Notes under the pieces: model-generated | The model's database searches: none | The model's input: only the letters and a program-made list of their open reading frames with translations | Told to the model about the DNA's origin: nothing | Part shown: positions 22,430 to 33,721 of the stretch, in pieces | How the letters are laid out: the number at the start of each line of letters is the position of its first letter | Numbering within the stretch: position 1 is the first letter of the stretch | Translations under genes and position numbers: made by a program | From: Cepaea nemoralis | Lineage: Eukaryota; Mollusca; Gastropoda; Stylommatophora; Helicidae | DNA: 64,000 nt | Direction: 5' to 3' | Assembly (NCBI GenBank): GCA_014155875.1 | Contig: JACEFZ010026865.1 | Span: 574,501 to 638,500, forward strand

Positions 22430-22830
22430 ATGGTAACACAGTGGCTAGTAGGCTTGTCTGCCAGTCCACAGGTCATGTGTTCAAATCCCCACTGCAGCTG
22501 ATCTGGACAAATTGACCTGGGTGTGTAGCCGATCTGGACAAATTGACCTGGGTTTGCAGCCGATCTGGACAAATTGACCTGGGTTTGTAGCCGATCTGGA
22601 CAAATTGACCTGGGTTTGCAGCCAATCTGGACAAACTGACCTGGGTTTGTAGCCAATCTGGACAAACTGACCTGGGTTTGTAGCCGATCTGGACAAACTG
22701 ACCTGGGTTTGTAGCTGATCTGGACAAACTGACCTGGGTTTGTAGCCAATCTGGACAAACTGACCTGGGTTTGTAGCCTACATTGGATGCCAGAAAATGT
22801 CCTGGGAAGTACAGCTGGCTGGTCTATAGA
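22430..22830 (+). mobile_element. SINE-2 copy with tRNA-like head and internal 31-bp array
   Basis: The head has ggtaacacagtggctagtag (A-box region) and catgtgttcaaatcccca (B-box region). Then comes a 31-bp unit, gatctggacaaattgacctg plus ggtttgtagcc, repeated about nine times (22497-22783), and the body attggatgccagaaaatgtc, ctgggaagtacagctggctg. Confidence 0.8.
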
Positions 22831-24650
22831 CATATGGAGATGTTGATCACATCACCCACCAGGTGCTGGTCTATAGATACATGGAGATGTTGATCACATC
22901 ACCCACCAGGTGCTGGTCTATAGACATATGGAGATGTTGATCACATCACCCACCGGGTGCTGGTCTATAGATACATGGAGATGTTGACCACATCACCCAC
23001 CAGGTGCTGGCTGGTCTATAGACATATGGAGATGTTGATCACATCACCCACCAGGTGCTGGTCTATAGATACATGGAGATGTTGATCACATCACCCACCA
23101 GGTGCTGGTCTATAGATACATGGAGATGTTGATCACATCACCCACCAGGTGCTGGTCTATAGATACATGGAGATGTTGATCACATCACCCACCAGGGGCT
23201 GGTCTATAGATACATGGAGATGTTGATCACATCACCCACCAGGTGCTGGTCTATAGATACATGGAGATGTTGATCACATCACCCACCAGGTGCTGGTCTA
23301 TAGATACATGGAGATGTTGATCACATCACCCACCAGGTGCTGGTCTATAGATACATGGAGATGTTGATCACATCACCCACCAGGTGCTGGTCTATAGACA
23401 TATGGAGATGTTGACCACAACACCCACCAGGTGCTGGTCTATAGACATATGGAGATGTTGATCACATCACCCACCAGGTGCTGGTCTATAGATACATGGA
23501 GATGTTGATCACATCACCCACCAGGTGCTGGTCTATAGACATATGGAGATGTTGATCACATTGCCTACCAGGTGCTGGCTGGTCTATAGACATATGGAGA
23601 TGTTGATCACAGCACCCACCAGGTGCTGGTCTATAGACATATGGAGATGTTGATCACATCACCCACCAGGTGCTGGTCTATAGATACATGGAGATGTTGA
23701 TCACATCACCCACCAGGTGCTGGTCTATAGACATATGGAGATGTTGACCACAGCACCCACCAGGTGCTGGTCTATAGACATATGGAGATGTTGATCACAG
23801 CACCCACCAGGTGCTAGTCTATAGATACATGGAGATGTTGATCACATCACCCACCAGGTGCTGGTCTATAGACATATGGAGATGTTGATCACATCACCCA
23901 CTAGGTGCTGGTCTATAGATACATGGAGATGTTGATCACATCACCCACCAGGTGCTGGTCTATAGATACATGGAGATGTTGATCACATCACCCACCAGGT
24001 GCTGGTCTATAGACATATGGAGATGTTGATCACATCACCCACCAGGTGCTGGTCTATAGATACATGGAGATGTTGACCACATCACCCACCAGGTGCTGGT
24101 CTATAGACATATGGAGATGTTGACCACATCACCCACCAGGTGCTGGTCTATAGACATATGGAGATGTTGATCACATCACCCACCAGGTACTGGTCTATAG
24201 ACATATGGAGATGTTGATCACATCACCCACCAGGTTCTGGATGGTCTATAGACATATGGAGATGTTGATCACATCACCCACCAGGTGCTGGTCTATAGAC
24301 ATATGGAGATGTTGATCACATCACCCACCAGGTGCTGGTCTATAGATACATGGAGATGTTGATCACATCACCCACCAGGTGCTGGTCTATAGACATATGG
24401 AGATGTTGATCACATCACCCACCAGGTGCTGGTCTATAGATACATGGAGATGTTGATCACATCACCCACCAGGTGCTGGTCTATAGATACATGGAGATGT
24501 TGATCACATCACCCACCAGGTGCTGGTCTATAGATACATGGAGATGTTGACCACATCACCCATCAGGTGCTGGCTGGTCTATAGACATATGGAGATGTTG
24601 ATCACATAACCCACCTGGTGCTGGCTGGTCTATAGACATATGGAGATAGC
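22828..24650. repeat. 47-bp minisatellite from the SINE-2 3' end, about 39 copies
   Basis: The unit is tggtctatagatacatggag, atgttgatcacatcacccac, caggtgc. It follows directly from the SINE-2 copy at 22430 and equals the SINE-2 segment gaccacatcacc...gtgctggt...ctata seen elsewhere. Confidence 0.95.
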
Positions 24651-25353
24651 ACGATATACCCAGAATGCCTCGTGGCATGTAAAAGGACACTTGTTTTAAA
24701 CTTTATGTCAAATCAGGACAATGATACAGTCTCCAGGACTTCTCTCATTCCCACAGACATTCATCACAACGATAGTCTGAGAAATACAAGGATAACATTA
24801 AGACCCCCTTGGGTGAAAAAAGGACTTGGGGGAGGTTCAGGCTACAGTGTCCACCTCAGGCTCACAAGCTACCGGCTTGGATGTCTGCAGAGGTCTGGAC
24901 ATGTGGCTCAGAACCATTGGTAGCTACGCATATCTCAATGGCCTCCTGATCTCCTGTGTAGTGAGATCAGCTACCTAGCCTGCTCAGATAAGGGCAAAAA
25001 ATCAGTTTTTGTGTGCCAGTTATGCCACGTTAAATATCCCACAGAAGTTGGACATTTCCAAGAGTAGGCTACAAGGTCGTTGCCCTGGAAAAATTGTAAG
25101 GAAAAAGTAAAAATCTACCCACGGGTAAATGGAGGCCATGACCTTGGATGGAATCTGTCTGGAGGACATTAATCTGACACACGTGCATACTCAAGTTGGA
25201 TACGCTGGCCTCCAAGGTGCATAACTAGGTGTGCGCATTCCCGTCCCCTCAACAGAGGAATAAAGAAGAGGAAGAAGACACCCCTCCCCCTTCCCAACTG
25301 CGTAAATCAGTCAATTCATCAAAGAAAAGTGACAGATCTGGAGATGTCAAAGT
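24651..25353. other. Unassigned with SINE-4-like part
   Basis: 24840-25210 is similar to SINE-4 (ctcaggctcacaagctacc, aaatctacccacgggta). No coding exon is seen. Confidence 0.45.
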
Positions 25354-25600
25354 TAGTTGCACATCCTTTACAGGATGTAGCAGTCAACCCCAGTATTTGT
25401 TTGGCTGTTTGTTGATTTCTTGGCAAGTTTATGTTCAGTAGTTTGCTATTGCTTTTCTGAACGGCCAGCACTAATACCATTGTATGAAAATCAACACAAG
25501 GCGGTCTGCTGCCAAATCACCCACAACTGTGTTTCGAACGCGGTAAGCGGGATTACAAATTGCGTCCATAATGCCTGTGCCACAGAGCCACCATTAAGAG
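25354..25600 (-). mobile_element. SINE-1 copy, near full length, reverse
   Basis: Read in reverse it opens tggctctgtggcacaggc (A-box-like), has gcgttcgaaaca (B box), gggtgatttggcagcaga, and ends catcctgtaaaggatgtgc, aactaactt. This is the best tRNA-derived SINE-1 copy. Confidence 0.8.
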
Positions 25601-25684
25601 ATGTAGATGCACCAAATCTGTTGTGTCAGCATGTCAGTCTCACATGTATTTTGTCAGTCTCATATACATCATTGATGAATATAC

Positions 25685-26310
25685 TGCACAATGTACTGCC
25701 TGGCATATTTCACTGCATCTCATCAAGCGCTTACTACACAATTCACACGACATACAATAAACAATAAGATAAACCCTTCAGGTTGAAATATGTAATACAC
25801 CTATTCCCACAGTAGCCACAGTAATTTAGATTGTCTACCACGGTAATTTGAAACCGACTATCATGTTTTCTTGTTTGCACAAAGATGGCTTTTCTATATT
25901 AATAGCAATGGCTTCTGTAAACTTTTACGTTAATCCATTTTGTGTGTTAAGCAATACACAAAATGCATTGTCTGTATCAGTCACATGACCAGTTTCCAAC
26001 AATGAAAATTGTTAGAGACAATGCTTTTCATATGCTGTTTAACACACAAAATGGATGAATGTTAAAGGCTACAGAAGTCATTGCTATTCATATAGAAACT
26101 GTGTGCAAACCAAGCAACATGATAGTCAGCTTACAATTACTGTGGTAGACAATTTAAATTACTGTGGGAATATCTTTTATCTGTGTGCATATCTCAGCTT
26201 GAGGGATTTATCTTATTGCTCTAGTTTATGTTGTGTGAATTCTGTAGTATAACCTACAAGATGCAGCGTGATATGCCAGGCAATAAATTACGAATCTATT
26301 GTTTGTTTCT
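25685..26310. repeat. Long inverted repeat (fold-back element), arms ~275-290 bp
   Basis: The left arm carries tactgcctggcatatttcac, ataagataaacccttcagg, ctattcccacagta and ccattttgtgtgttaa. The right arm carries the reverse complements in mirrored order (aacacacaaaatgg, tactgtgggaatat, gggatttatcttattgct, atatgccaggcaataaat). The spacer is about 60 bp. Partial relatives occur at 22150-22270 and 52535-52640. Confidence 0.85.
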
Positions 26311-26385
26311 TAGTTATTCAAATTCACAATGGGAAAACATTGTTTTGAAATGGTAAAGACAGTTTATGATTTTGCTGTTTCTCAG

Positions 26386-26507
26386 AATGTGGAGGTGTTT
26401 TGACTAACCCCCAAGGGGTCATCACCAATCCCAACTCCAGTAACATCCCTGAAAGAGTCATGGAATGTGCATGGAAAATTGTTGGCCCTGAGGGCAGCAG
26501 GATTAAA
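26386..26507 (+). CDS. Exon 4: first half of CUB-c
   Basis: Acceptor tttgctgtttctcag before AATGTGG, donor gtaatg after ATTAAA; 122 bp, phase 1 in and phase 0 out. It begins ECGGVLTNPQGVITNPNS and has Cys2 in ECAWKIVGPEGSRIK. Joined to exon 5 it reads GSRIK-VNFTRLCPSYYM, which aligns well with the CUB strand pattern (I-x-L-x-F...C-x-x-Y). The tract downstream of the donor stays open for another 120 bp, so a longer exon is possible on open reading alone, but the phase and the domain alignment favour the end given here. Confidence 0.82.
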
Positions 26508-26886
26508 GTAATGTGTTTTGTCATTGATCAATATGTCCCTGATGTTGTTGCATGTGCTTCATGTTGTTGCTATCTAGCCCAGGCTGATTTCCTAGACAAT
26601 CTTAGGATGACTGGTTTGCCATTGCTTTCTGAATGAGAAGTCAGTGTTTAACTCCAACTGACCAGTGTAGGGAGTGAAAGGTTTAACATTCTCATATTTA
26701 AAATGTCTCTGAGGACTGCAGTAGTGGGTTTGTTTCACACGCCGGTCAGTTGCACGTCAATGTAGACTTCTTATTTAGAAAACATTGGCAGACTACTGAA
26801 CGTATACTTGTCTAGAAAGTCACAACCACCCACAGGGGCTGGGGGTACCTGCCATGCCCTGCAACGGAAAGCAACCTTTTAAAGAA

Positions 26887-26887
<1 letters not shown>

Positions 26888-26966
<79 letters not shown>
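26888..26966. repeat. (TA)n microsatellite
   Basis: Nearly 80 bp of uninterrupted alternating t and a. Confidence 0.98.
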
Positions 26967-26969
<3 letters not shown>

Positions 26970-26994
26970 ATTCGTATAGTCAATGCCGTGTTGG

Positions 26995-27134
26995 GTCTTA
27001 TGTGCTGTCAGTCATTTCTGATACTGATGTTCTTCCATGCCATGTTGTCAAACTGTCCAGCATCTTCTCTCTTGACCTCTCCCTGCCTGTCTTCTGTCTC
27101 CCTGCCTCTCTTCAACTGTCCCATTGTCAGGATG
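26995..27134 (-). mobile_element. LINE-E 3' end, right part of a split copy
   Basis: It aligns with 18905-19000. The copy stops at ttgtcaggatg and resumes at 27541 after a LINE-R insertion. Confidence 0.65.
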
Positions 27135-27540
27135 TTTAGTTGAGTCAAGAACCGACAGCCCAGCATTCAGATCATTCCCATACATGCTCCATTCATCAAC
27201 AACCACAAAATAGTCTCAGTGCTAATGATACCAATAGCAATCTGATTATGTGCCGTCTGGTCTTTGCTCAGAAAACTGAGTGTCTGCCAGATCTTTTGGT
27301 CACTCTCTGATACACCTTTCTCTACAGGCAATTTTGATGTATCTGTCTTCAACGCTATACACATGATTCCAAAAGGCCTGGACCACATCTGCCTTATCAT
27401 ACAACAATACTCCCCCCAGAAGTGCAGATCCAACCAATTTGTCTGCCTCATCATTTCCCAAGACGCCAACATCCCCCTGGGGAAAAGATTCAAAGTATTA
27501 TCCATTTCTCAGATTGTTTAATTGAAGCATCCACTCTGCA
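27135..27540 (-). mobile_element. LINE-R 3' end nested in LINE-E
   Basis: It opens at the 3' side with tttagttgagtcaagaac, as in other LINE-R tails, and carries acatgattccaaaaggcctg and catttcccaagacgccaaca, matching the RNase H end at 11180-11290. Confidence 0.75.
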
Positions 27541-27800
27541 CCAAGCATACCTGCCCCATTGTACTCCAGCTTTCCCATTCTCATGCCCAAGGAATGTGGA
27601 CTGTCTTCTTCCAAAATGAGTAACTTGTTCTCTTTATTCTCGTTTAACTTTGCTCACTTTTTTTCAAGATATCTTTATTGCTCTTTCTATCTGTCTACAG
27701 TCTTATGATCATTCTATAAAACACTATATCATTCTCCACAGATTCCACATAATTTCTTAGCTCCTTGCTAATTGTCCATGATTTGCTGCTGTACATCAGG
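27541..27800 (-). mobile_element. LINE-E, remaining part of the split copy
   Basis: It resumes with tgtactccagctttccc and aaggaatgtggactg, aligning with 19010-19060. On the reverse strand the R-R-Q-S-T-F-L-G-H signature is recognisable. Confidence 0.65.
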
Positions 27801-27837
27801 ATTGGCTCAATATAGCTCCTCATACACACACACACAC

Positions 27838-28195
27838 TCTCTTTTTCTCTTCCCTCTCTTTTTCACTTCTCCCTCGATCCTCCTGTCTCTCCTCTCTTCC
27901 CTCTCTCCTCTCTCTTTCCTTCTCTTGTTTTTCTCTCTTCCTCTCTCTTGCCTCTTTCTCTTCCCATCTCTTCTCTGACTCTCACTTTCTCTCCTCTTCC
28001 TCTTCTCTGTCTGTCTCCAATTTGTTCTCTCTTTCCCTCTCTCTCTCCCCTCTATCACCTCTCTCTCTTCACCCTGTCACCCCTCTTCTATCTACATCAT
28101 CATCTCTTCCTTTCTCACTTCTCCCCCTCCCCCCCCCCTTCTCTCAGCCCTTCTCTCCTCTACCCACTATCTCTCTGTCTCTGTCTCTCACACAC
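27838..28195. repeat. Pyrimidine-rich low-complexity tract
   Basis: About 350 bp made almost only of c and t on the + strand. A 210-bp part is repeated almost word for word at 31621-31830. Confidence 0.95.
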
Positions 28196-28383
28196 ACTCA
28201 ATAAGAAATATATTTCAGATTTGACAATTATTCAACTGAAGGCAACTATATCTGTATCAAGGTGAACACTCCCAGCAACCCACGTTGTCCTGCCTAGTGA
28301 GTCCATGCTAAATTCTGCCAATAGAAGCTTTGTTTCAACACAGTGTATCCCTTGTGAACCTGGTGACACAAATGCTCGAAGTT

Positions 28384-28470
28384 TATCATTCATTCATTCA
28401 TTCATTACTTCATTCATTCATTCATTCATTCATTCATTCATTCATACGTACGTTTGTTCGTTCGTTCATT
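28384..28470. repeat. (ATTC)n microsatellite
   Basis: About twenty tandem cattcatt units with one interruption, passing into ttcg units. Confidence 0.95.
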
Positions 28471-28534
28471 CAGTGTCCCAAGGCAACCCCTGCTGTGGGT
28501 CTGTGATATGATAGCACCATCACATTTTTGGATG

Positions 28535-28925
28535 GAGAGCAGGCAGGAATAGGTGGCCAGTCTTGCCCTCACTTTCGCCAGTGCCTAGCCCAGGCCTCCA
28601 AGATGTATATATTCCATGCCCAATCATATTTACATCACAAGAAAGGAATATCATTGCATGTGTGATGAAATGATGATGCCATTTTTGGAGGGGACACAGA
28701 AATGATGATGCCATTTCTGGAGGGGACACAGAAATGATGACGCCATTTCTGGAGGGGACACAGAAATGATGGCATTAGGCTCACTGGGTTTTAGACTCAT
28801 ATATTCAAAGGTCAATTTTACACAAATCTGATTTCAACTCATGATCATTGACGTGCAGGTGAGCATCATGCCACTATGGCTTCCATTGATGTGCAGGTGA
28901 GCGTCATGCCATTACAGCTCCCACA
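28535..28925. repeat. Repeat remnant and two short tandem repeats
   Basis: 28535-28600 is related to 14190-14240 (reverse). A 32-bp unit (gatgatgccatttctggagg plus ggacacagaaat) occurs three times at 28669-28770, and a 38-bp unit (gatgtgcaggtgagc) twice at 28850-28925. Confidence 0.7.
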
Positions 28926-29137
28926 GACACAAATACTGTCAATAAATATCACAGTATATCACAAGTCCTGCAAACTGGCATAAAGTTGTCCATGACATGT
29001 TTCTGACATTGGTCAAATGTCTTCTCATCAGCACAGGCATGCAGACAATCCGGGGCAGTCACGGGAAGTATAACATTTAGTGATCAGTCATCTTCTGAAA
29101 TGTTGTGACCATCATTTATTCTTGTCCTATTTTTAAG

Positions 29138-29354
29138 GTCAATTTCACACGATTATGCCCCAGCTATTACATGAGTCACCGGCTGCAAATACTCAATGGT
29201 GGTCTGCCCGACTCTCCAGTGTTCAGTGACTTTGACAGATATAATCGCTCAACATCGTATCTGTTGCAGAGCAGTGCGGTTCGTTTAGTCTTGTATAGCA
29301 GGATGTTCTACTCGTGTGACGAATTTAGGATGGAGTACACTGCCGAGACTGAAG
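29138..29354 (+). CDS. Exon 5: second half of CUB-c, divergent
   Basis: Acceptor gtcctatttttaag before GTCAATTTC, donor gtaggt after ACTGAAG; 217 bp, phase 0 to phase 1. The peptide VNFTRLCPSYYMSHRLQILN keeps Cys3 and the L-x-I-x-N-G strand, but where FCG is expected it reads DSPVFSDFDRYN, with no cysteine. A cysteine appears later in MFYSCDEFRMEY, where normal CUBs have S-D-x-S...G-F. The Cys3-Cys4 disulfide must therefore be rearranged or missing, and none of the calcium ligands is present. The frame is fully open and the splice sites are good, so I read it as a real, structurally divergent CUB rather than a decayed one. Confidence 0.8.
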
Positions 29355-29459
29355 GTAGGTGCTGACTTCTGCTGGAGTTACGGTACTAATCTCAGTGACA
29401 TCAAGATGTCTTAATGTCTGCCACTTCAGCCAATTGTTACATTGAAATTGATACTGTCT

Positions 29460-30380
29460 GTAATTGTACCTCTCTGTCTGGGCAGTTGTTTATAACTGGG
29501 CAGTTGTTACTTCTCCACTTGTTTTATAACTAGACAGCTTTACTGTAACACTTTTTTTGTAACTGGCCAGTTGTTACTGTAACACTTGCTTATAACTGGA
29601 CAGTTGTTACTGTAACACTTGTTTATAATTGGGCAGTTGTTACTGTAACACTTGTTTATAATTGGGCAGTTGTTGCTGTAACACTTGTTTATAACTGGGT
29701 AGTTGTTACTGTAACACTTGTTTAAACTTGACAATTGTTGCTGCAACCCTGCAGGTGTAACTTTTTTATCTGGATAGTTGTTACTGCAATTGATTCTTAC
29801 CTGCGTAGTTGTTACTGTGAATATATATCTCTTACCTGGATATTTAATACAGTAAATACCTCTTACCTTGATATTTGTTATTGTAAATATTTCTTACCTG
29901 GATATTTGTTTTAAAAAGTTAGTTGCATGTCCTTTACAGGACGTAGCAGTCAACCGCAGCATTTTTTGGCTGTTCGTGATTCCGGGGCAACCATACCATT
30001 TCATAAAAAACCAACTTGGATGATCTGCTGCCAAATCACCCACAACTGTGTTTCGAACGCGGGTATACAGGATTACAAACTTTGTTTGTAGTCCCTTCAC
30101 CACAGAGCTGGCTGGATATTTGTTGCTGTAAATATTTCTTACCTGGATATTTGTTACTGTAGCTCTTTCTTTCTGTATATTTGTTACTGTATATATTTGT
30201 CACCTGCACAGCTACTACTGTAAATATTACTTACCTTGATATTTGTTACTGTAAAATTTCTTACCTGGATATTTGTTACTGTAGCTCTTTCTTTCTGTAT
30301 ATTTTTACTGTATATATTTGTCACCTGCACAGCTGCTACTGTAAATATTACTTACCTGGAATAACTAACGCCTAGTTATC
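29460..30380. repeat. Degenerate ~40-bp array with SINE-1 inserted
   Basis: 29460-29760 repeats ataactgggcagttgttact and gtaacacttgttt. 29780-29905 and 30110-30380 repeat cttacctggatatttgttac, tgtaaatatt. Related units reappear at 33595-33720 and 34215-34400, so the LINE-B pair lies inside this array. Confidence 0.8.
29908..30118 (-). mobile_element. SINE-1 copy, reverse
   Basis: Read in reverse: agctctgtggtgaaggga (A-box region), gcgttcgaaacacag (B box), gggtgatttggcagcaga, and the end cgtcctgtaaaggacatgc plus aactaactt. Confidence 0.8.
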
Positions 30381-30384
30381 TTGA

Positions 30385-33300
30385 CAGTCATCACCCTTGA
30401 TTGACTCGAAGTTACCACAGTGCTGACTGTGATACGGCTCATTCTTTGGTTGTTGCAAGGGTTAGACTGGGACCAAAGAGAATCTACACAGCTAAACACA
30501 AATCTAGCCCCAGGATTAATATTATTAACACTCACGATCCTGAAAAGTACTTTCAGTTTCAACAGCAACTTGAAGACGCTTTCAATGATACACCAGAAAA
30601 TTGTACAGTAAATGAAAAGTGGGGTCAAATTAAGGAATCTCTTTATAAAACTGCCATAGGGGTTTATGGCACAGTGGATCATAAGAGGCAGGACTGGTTT
30701 GCAGCAAACAGCGAGACTGCAGCCCTTGATTGATAATAAGAAGATAGCTCTCTTAAGAAACAAGGAAAGACCAATGTGTAACACTCTGAGTGAGCTCAGG
30801 CAAGCTAGGAAGGATGTGCAAAAGGCTGCCAGGCAGTGTGCAAATGATTATTGGATCAAGTTATGTGAGTCCATTCAAATTGCAAGTGATAATTGAAACA
30901 TAAGAAGCATGTATGAAGGAATAAAGAAAGCATGTGGCCAGTGATCAAAAGAAGTGCACCATTGAAAACCTTGACTGGAGAAATCATAACTGATAAGAAA
31001 CAGCAGATGGACAGATGGGTAAAGCACTATTTGGAGCTTTACTCAAGTGAGACCAAACTAGCAGATGATGCCCTCAATGCCATAGAGGCCCTACCAACTC
31101 TTGACCATCTGGACACACTTCCCACCATAACAGAAGTTAAGTGTGCTATAAATGAACTTGCATCTGGCAAGGCTCCAGGTAAGGATGGGATTCCAATAGA
31201 GGTTATCAGGAGTGGGCAAGACACACTCGCTCTACAGATCCACCAGCTAATAGAGCTATGCTGGCAAGAAGGACAAGTCCCACATGATTTCAAAGATTCA
31301 AGCATCATAACGCTGTACAAGAACAAGGGCGATCGGAGTGACTGCAACAACTATAGGGGTTTCTCACTTCTGTGTATTGTTGGAAAAGTATTTGCCAGAA
31401 TTGTTCTGCGCAGACTTCAAGTCCCAGGAGATCAAGTCTACCCCGAATCACAGTGTGGTTTTCGACAGAACCGGTCTACCATTGATATGATATTCTCATT
31501 GCGATTTGGTCAGTCGTGAGGGTCTGTGCCTTAATGTAGATCCAGTAATAACTCAATATGAAATAAACAAACAAGCATTAACAACTCATTAAGTTTGAAC
31601 GTTAACTGTTCTCACCTCGCTCCTCCTGTCTCTCCTCTCTTCCCTCTCTCTTTCCTTCTCTTGTTTTCCTCTCTTCCTCTCTCTTGCCTCTTTCTCTCCC
31701 CATCTCATCTCTGACTCTCACTTTCTCTCCTCTTCCTCCTCTCTGTCTGTCTCCAATTTGTTCTCTCTTCTACTCTCTTTCCCTCTCTCTATCTCCCCTC
31801 TATCACCTCTCTCTCTTCACCCTGTCATTTTGTAGAATGATAAGATTCAATTCATGTAGAACATAGATCGCCCTTGATGCAGGGTCGGGTATCTATTTAA
31901 AATATCTACGAATGATCTTCCCTACTCTGTCCTGTTCACCTTGAAGCCTAATTTCCACAGTTCCGTCGTTCAGAATTCTCCTAGGTTTCTGTTCCCAGTC
32001 CGTTTATCTATGGCTTCTTATCAACAAATTCCTCGTCCTGTTGTTCACTTGCAGATCACCGTATCATTGCATCCAGATATCCACTTGACACAGAATTTGG
32101 AAAACACAACCGCTTGGTAACACGGCTTCACAGCGTCTGTTTCTTTGTTGTCCTATGACGTCTCGTGTCTCCCTTGGTTTTCTTGTGCATCATCCACTTT
32201 GGTGCATCCTTATGCAAAATCCCTATATCCTTTTTCCTGTATCGTCTTTTGGCGTGCTCGTCATATGGCAGTCTGTTCAAGGCACTAAAGAAGATTGGCT
32301 GCCCACCAACTCTTCTGTCCATTGTGGAATCGTTCCACACAGGCATGAAGGGTATAATCAAGTTTGATGGTGCAACTTCAGAAGAGTTTGAAATCAAGAG
32401 TGGAGTTAAGCAAGGTTGTGTACTAGCTCCCAACCACTTTCGAATATACTTTTCACTTCTACTGAAATATGCCTTTCGTGATCAGGATGGTGGTATACAC
32501 ATTCACTCATGCTCAGATGGCAGCCTCTACAATGCTCAGAGATTGAAGGCCAAGACCAAAATTAGGAGGGTACTGATCAGATAGTTGCTTTTTGTAGATG
32601 ATGCTGCAGTTACAACCCACTCTGAGGAAGAATTGCAATGTCTACTATCTGCATTCTCCAATGCTTGTTCTGAATTTGGTTTAACAATTAGCAAAAAGAA
32701 GACACAGATTATGTCACAAGGTGCACATGGGGTACCATCAATCTTTATTGACGACGCCGAACTAGAGATGGTAGACCATTTTACATATCTAGGATCAGTG
32801 GTAAATAGCAAATTATCCCTAGATCAGGAAATCAACATCCGGATTGGTAAGGCAGCAACAACAATGAACAGGTTAAGAAAAAGAGTCTGGGAGAACAGGA
32901 AGCTTACTGCCAAAACAAAAGTCCTTGTCTATCAAGCCTGTGTCCTTAGTACTCTTCTTTATGGCAGTGAAACCTGGACAATTTACTCACACCAAGAGAA
33001 ACGTTTAAACAGCTTTCATATGCGGTGTCTGCGAAGAATTCTTGGTATTAAGTGGCAAGACAAAATCACAAATACTGAAGTATTGGAAAGATCAGGTTGT
33101 GTGACAGTTTATTCCATGCTCAGTTTTCATAGACTTAGATGGATAGGACATGTTAGGAGGATGGATGATGGTAGAATACCAATGGACATCTTTTTTGGTG
33201 AATTACAGATGGGTAAGAGATCTCAGGGTCGGCCTCTACTACGATACAAAGATGTGTATAAGCGGGACATGATTGATACAGGCATTGATAATGCACAATG

Positions 33301-33595
33301 GGAGCAAGTCGCCGCTGAACGTGTTGCATGGAGGGCAAACATCAGAAATGGAATAAAGACAAAGGAGAAAATTATTGCAGATAAGTCGCACACCAAGCGT
33401 GTGAGACGTAAGATGGTGCATGATGGTGGAAATGATCATGTGTTCACATGCACCCACTGTGAACAGACATTTACAGCGCAAATTGGCCTTATCAGTCACA
33501 TTCGCTACCACCATAGGGAAAAGTTATTATGCCTTTTTAAAGCACAAACTATCGTCTGTCAAGACGGCAAGGTGCCAATATACATCACCCTAACA
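30385..33595 (+). pseudogene. LINE-B: endonuclease end, RT and C2H2 finger, interrupted
   Basis: The copy starts inside the endonuclease (SADCDTAHSLVVARVRL), continues through the linker (RQDWFAAN, QARKDVQKAARQCANDYW) to RT: LASGKAPGKDGIPIEVI, LYKNKGDRSDCNNYRGFSLL, ESQCGFRQNRSTIDMIFSLR. A foreign block (31519-32266) replaces the part that carries the first catalytic Asp. RT resumes KALKKIGCPPTLL, GVKQGCVLAP, then LLFVDDAA (F/Y-x-D-D) after a stop. The tail has SETWTIYS, RRLRW-type and RSQGRP blocks and ends with a zinc finger CTHCEQTFTAQIGLISHIRY. Stops and frameshifts near 30730, 30895 and 32584 show it is dead. RTE-like; clade not assigned. Confidence 0.88.
31519..32266. other. Foreign ~750-bp block inside LINE-B
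   Basis: LINE-B homology stops after FSLRFGQ and restarts at LFKALKKIG. Between them is unassigned DNA holding a 210-bp pyrimidine tract (31621-31830) that duplicates 27868-28080. No clear terminal repeats were found. Confidence 0.65.
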
Positions 33596-33721
33596 GCCTC
33601 CTTCTTAGACAATTATTACATTAATGATGTCCTGTCTGGACAGTTATTACTGTCATGATTTCCTACCTAAATAATTTCTGACATGATGTCTTAACTTGGT
33701 AGTTGTTCTTGTAATACATGT
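33595..33721. repeat. Spacer of the ~40-bp array between the two LINE-B copies
   Basis: It carries ggacagttattactgtcatg and cttggtagttgttcttgta, matching units at 29460 and 34260. Confidence 0.6.

Noticed and set aside
22402..22833. Reverse-strand frame of 143 codons with repeating QFVQIGYKPRS
   Set aside because: It is the translation of the 31-bp SINE-internal array.
28219..28261. Possible 43-bp microexon reading FDNYSTEGNYICIK between exons 4 and 5
   Set aside because: It has a fair acceptor and donor and a CUB-like peptide, but fits only if exon 4 used a weaker downstream donor. Direct joining of exon 4 (26507) to exon 5 gives the better CUB alignment and consistent phase.
27772..28265. 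Ser/Leu/Pro-rich and Arg/Glu-rich frames
   Set aside because: They are the pyrimidine-rich tract read on both strands; no codon structure.
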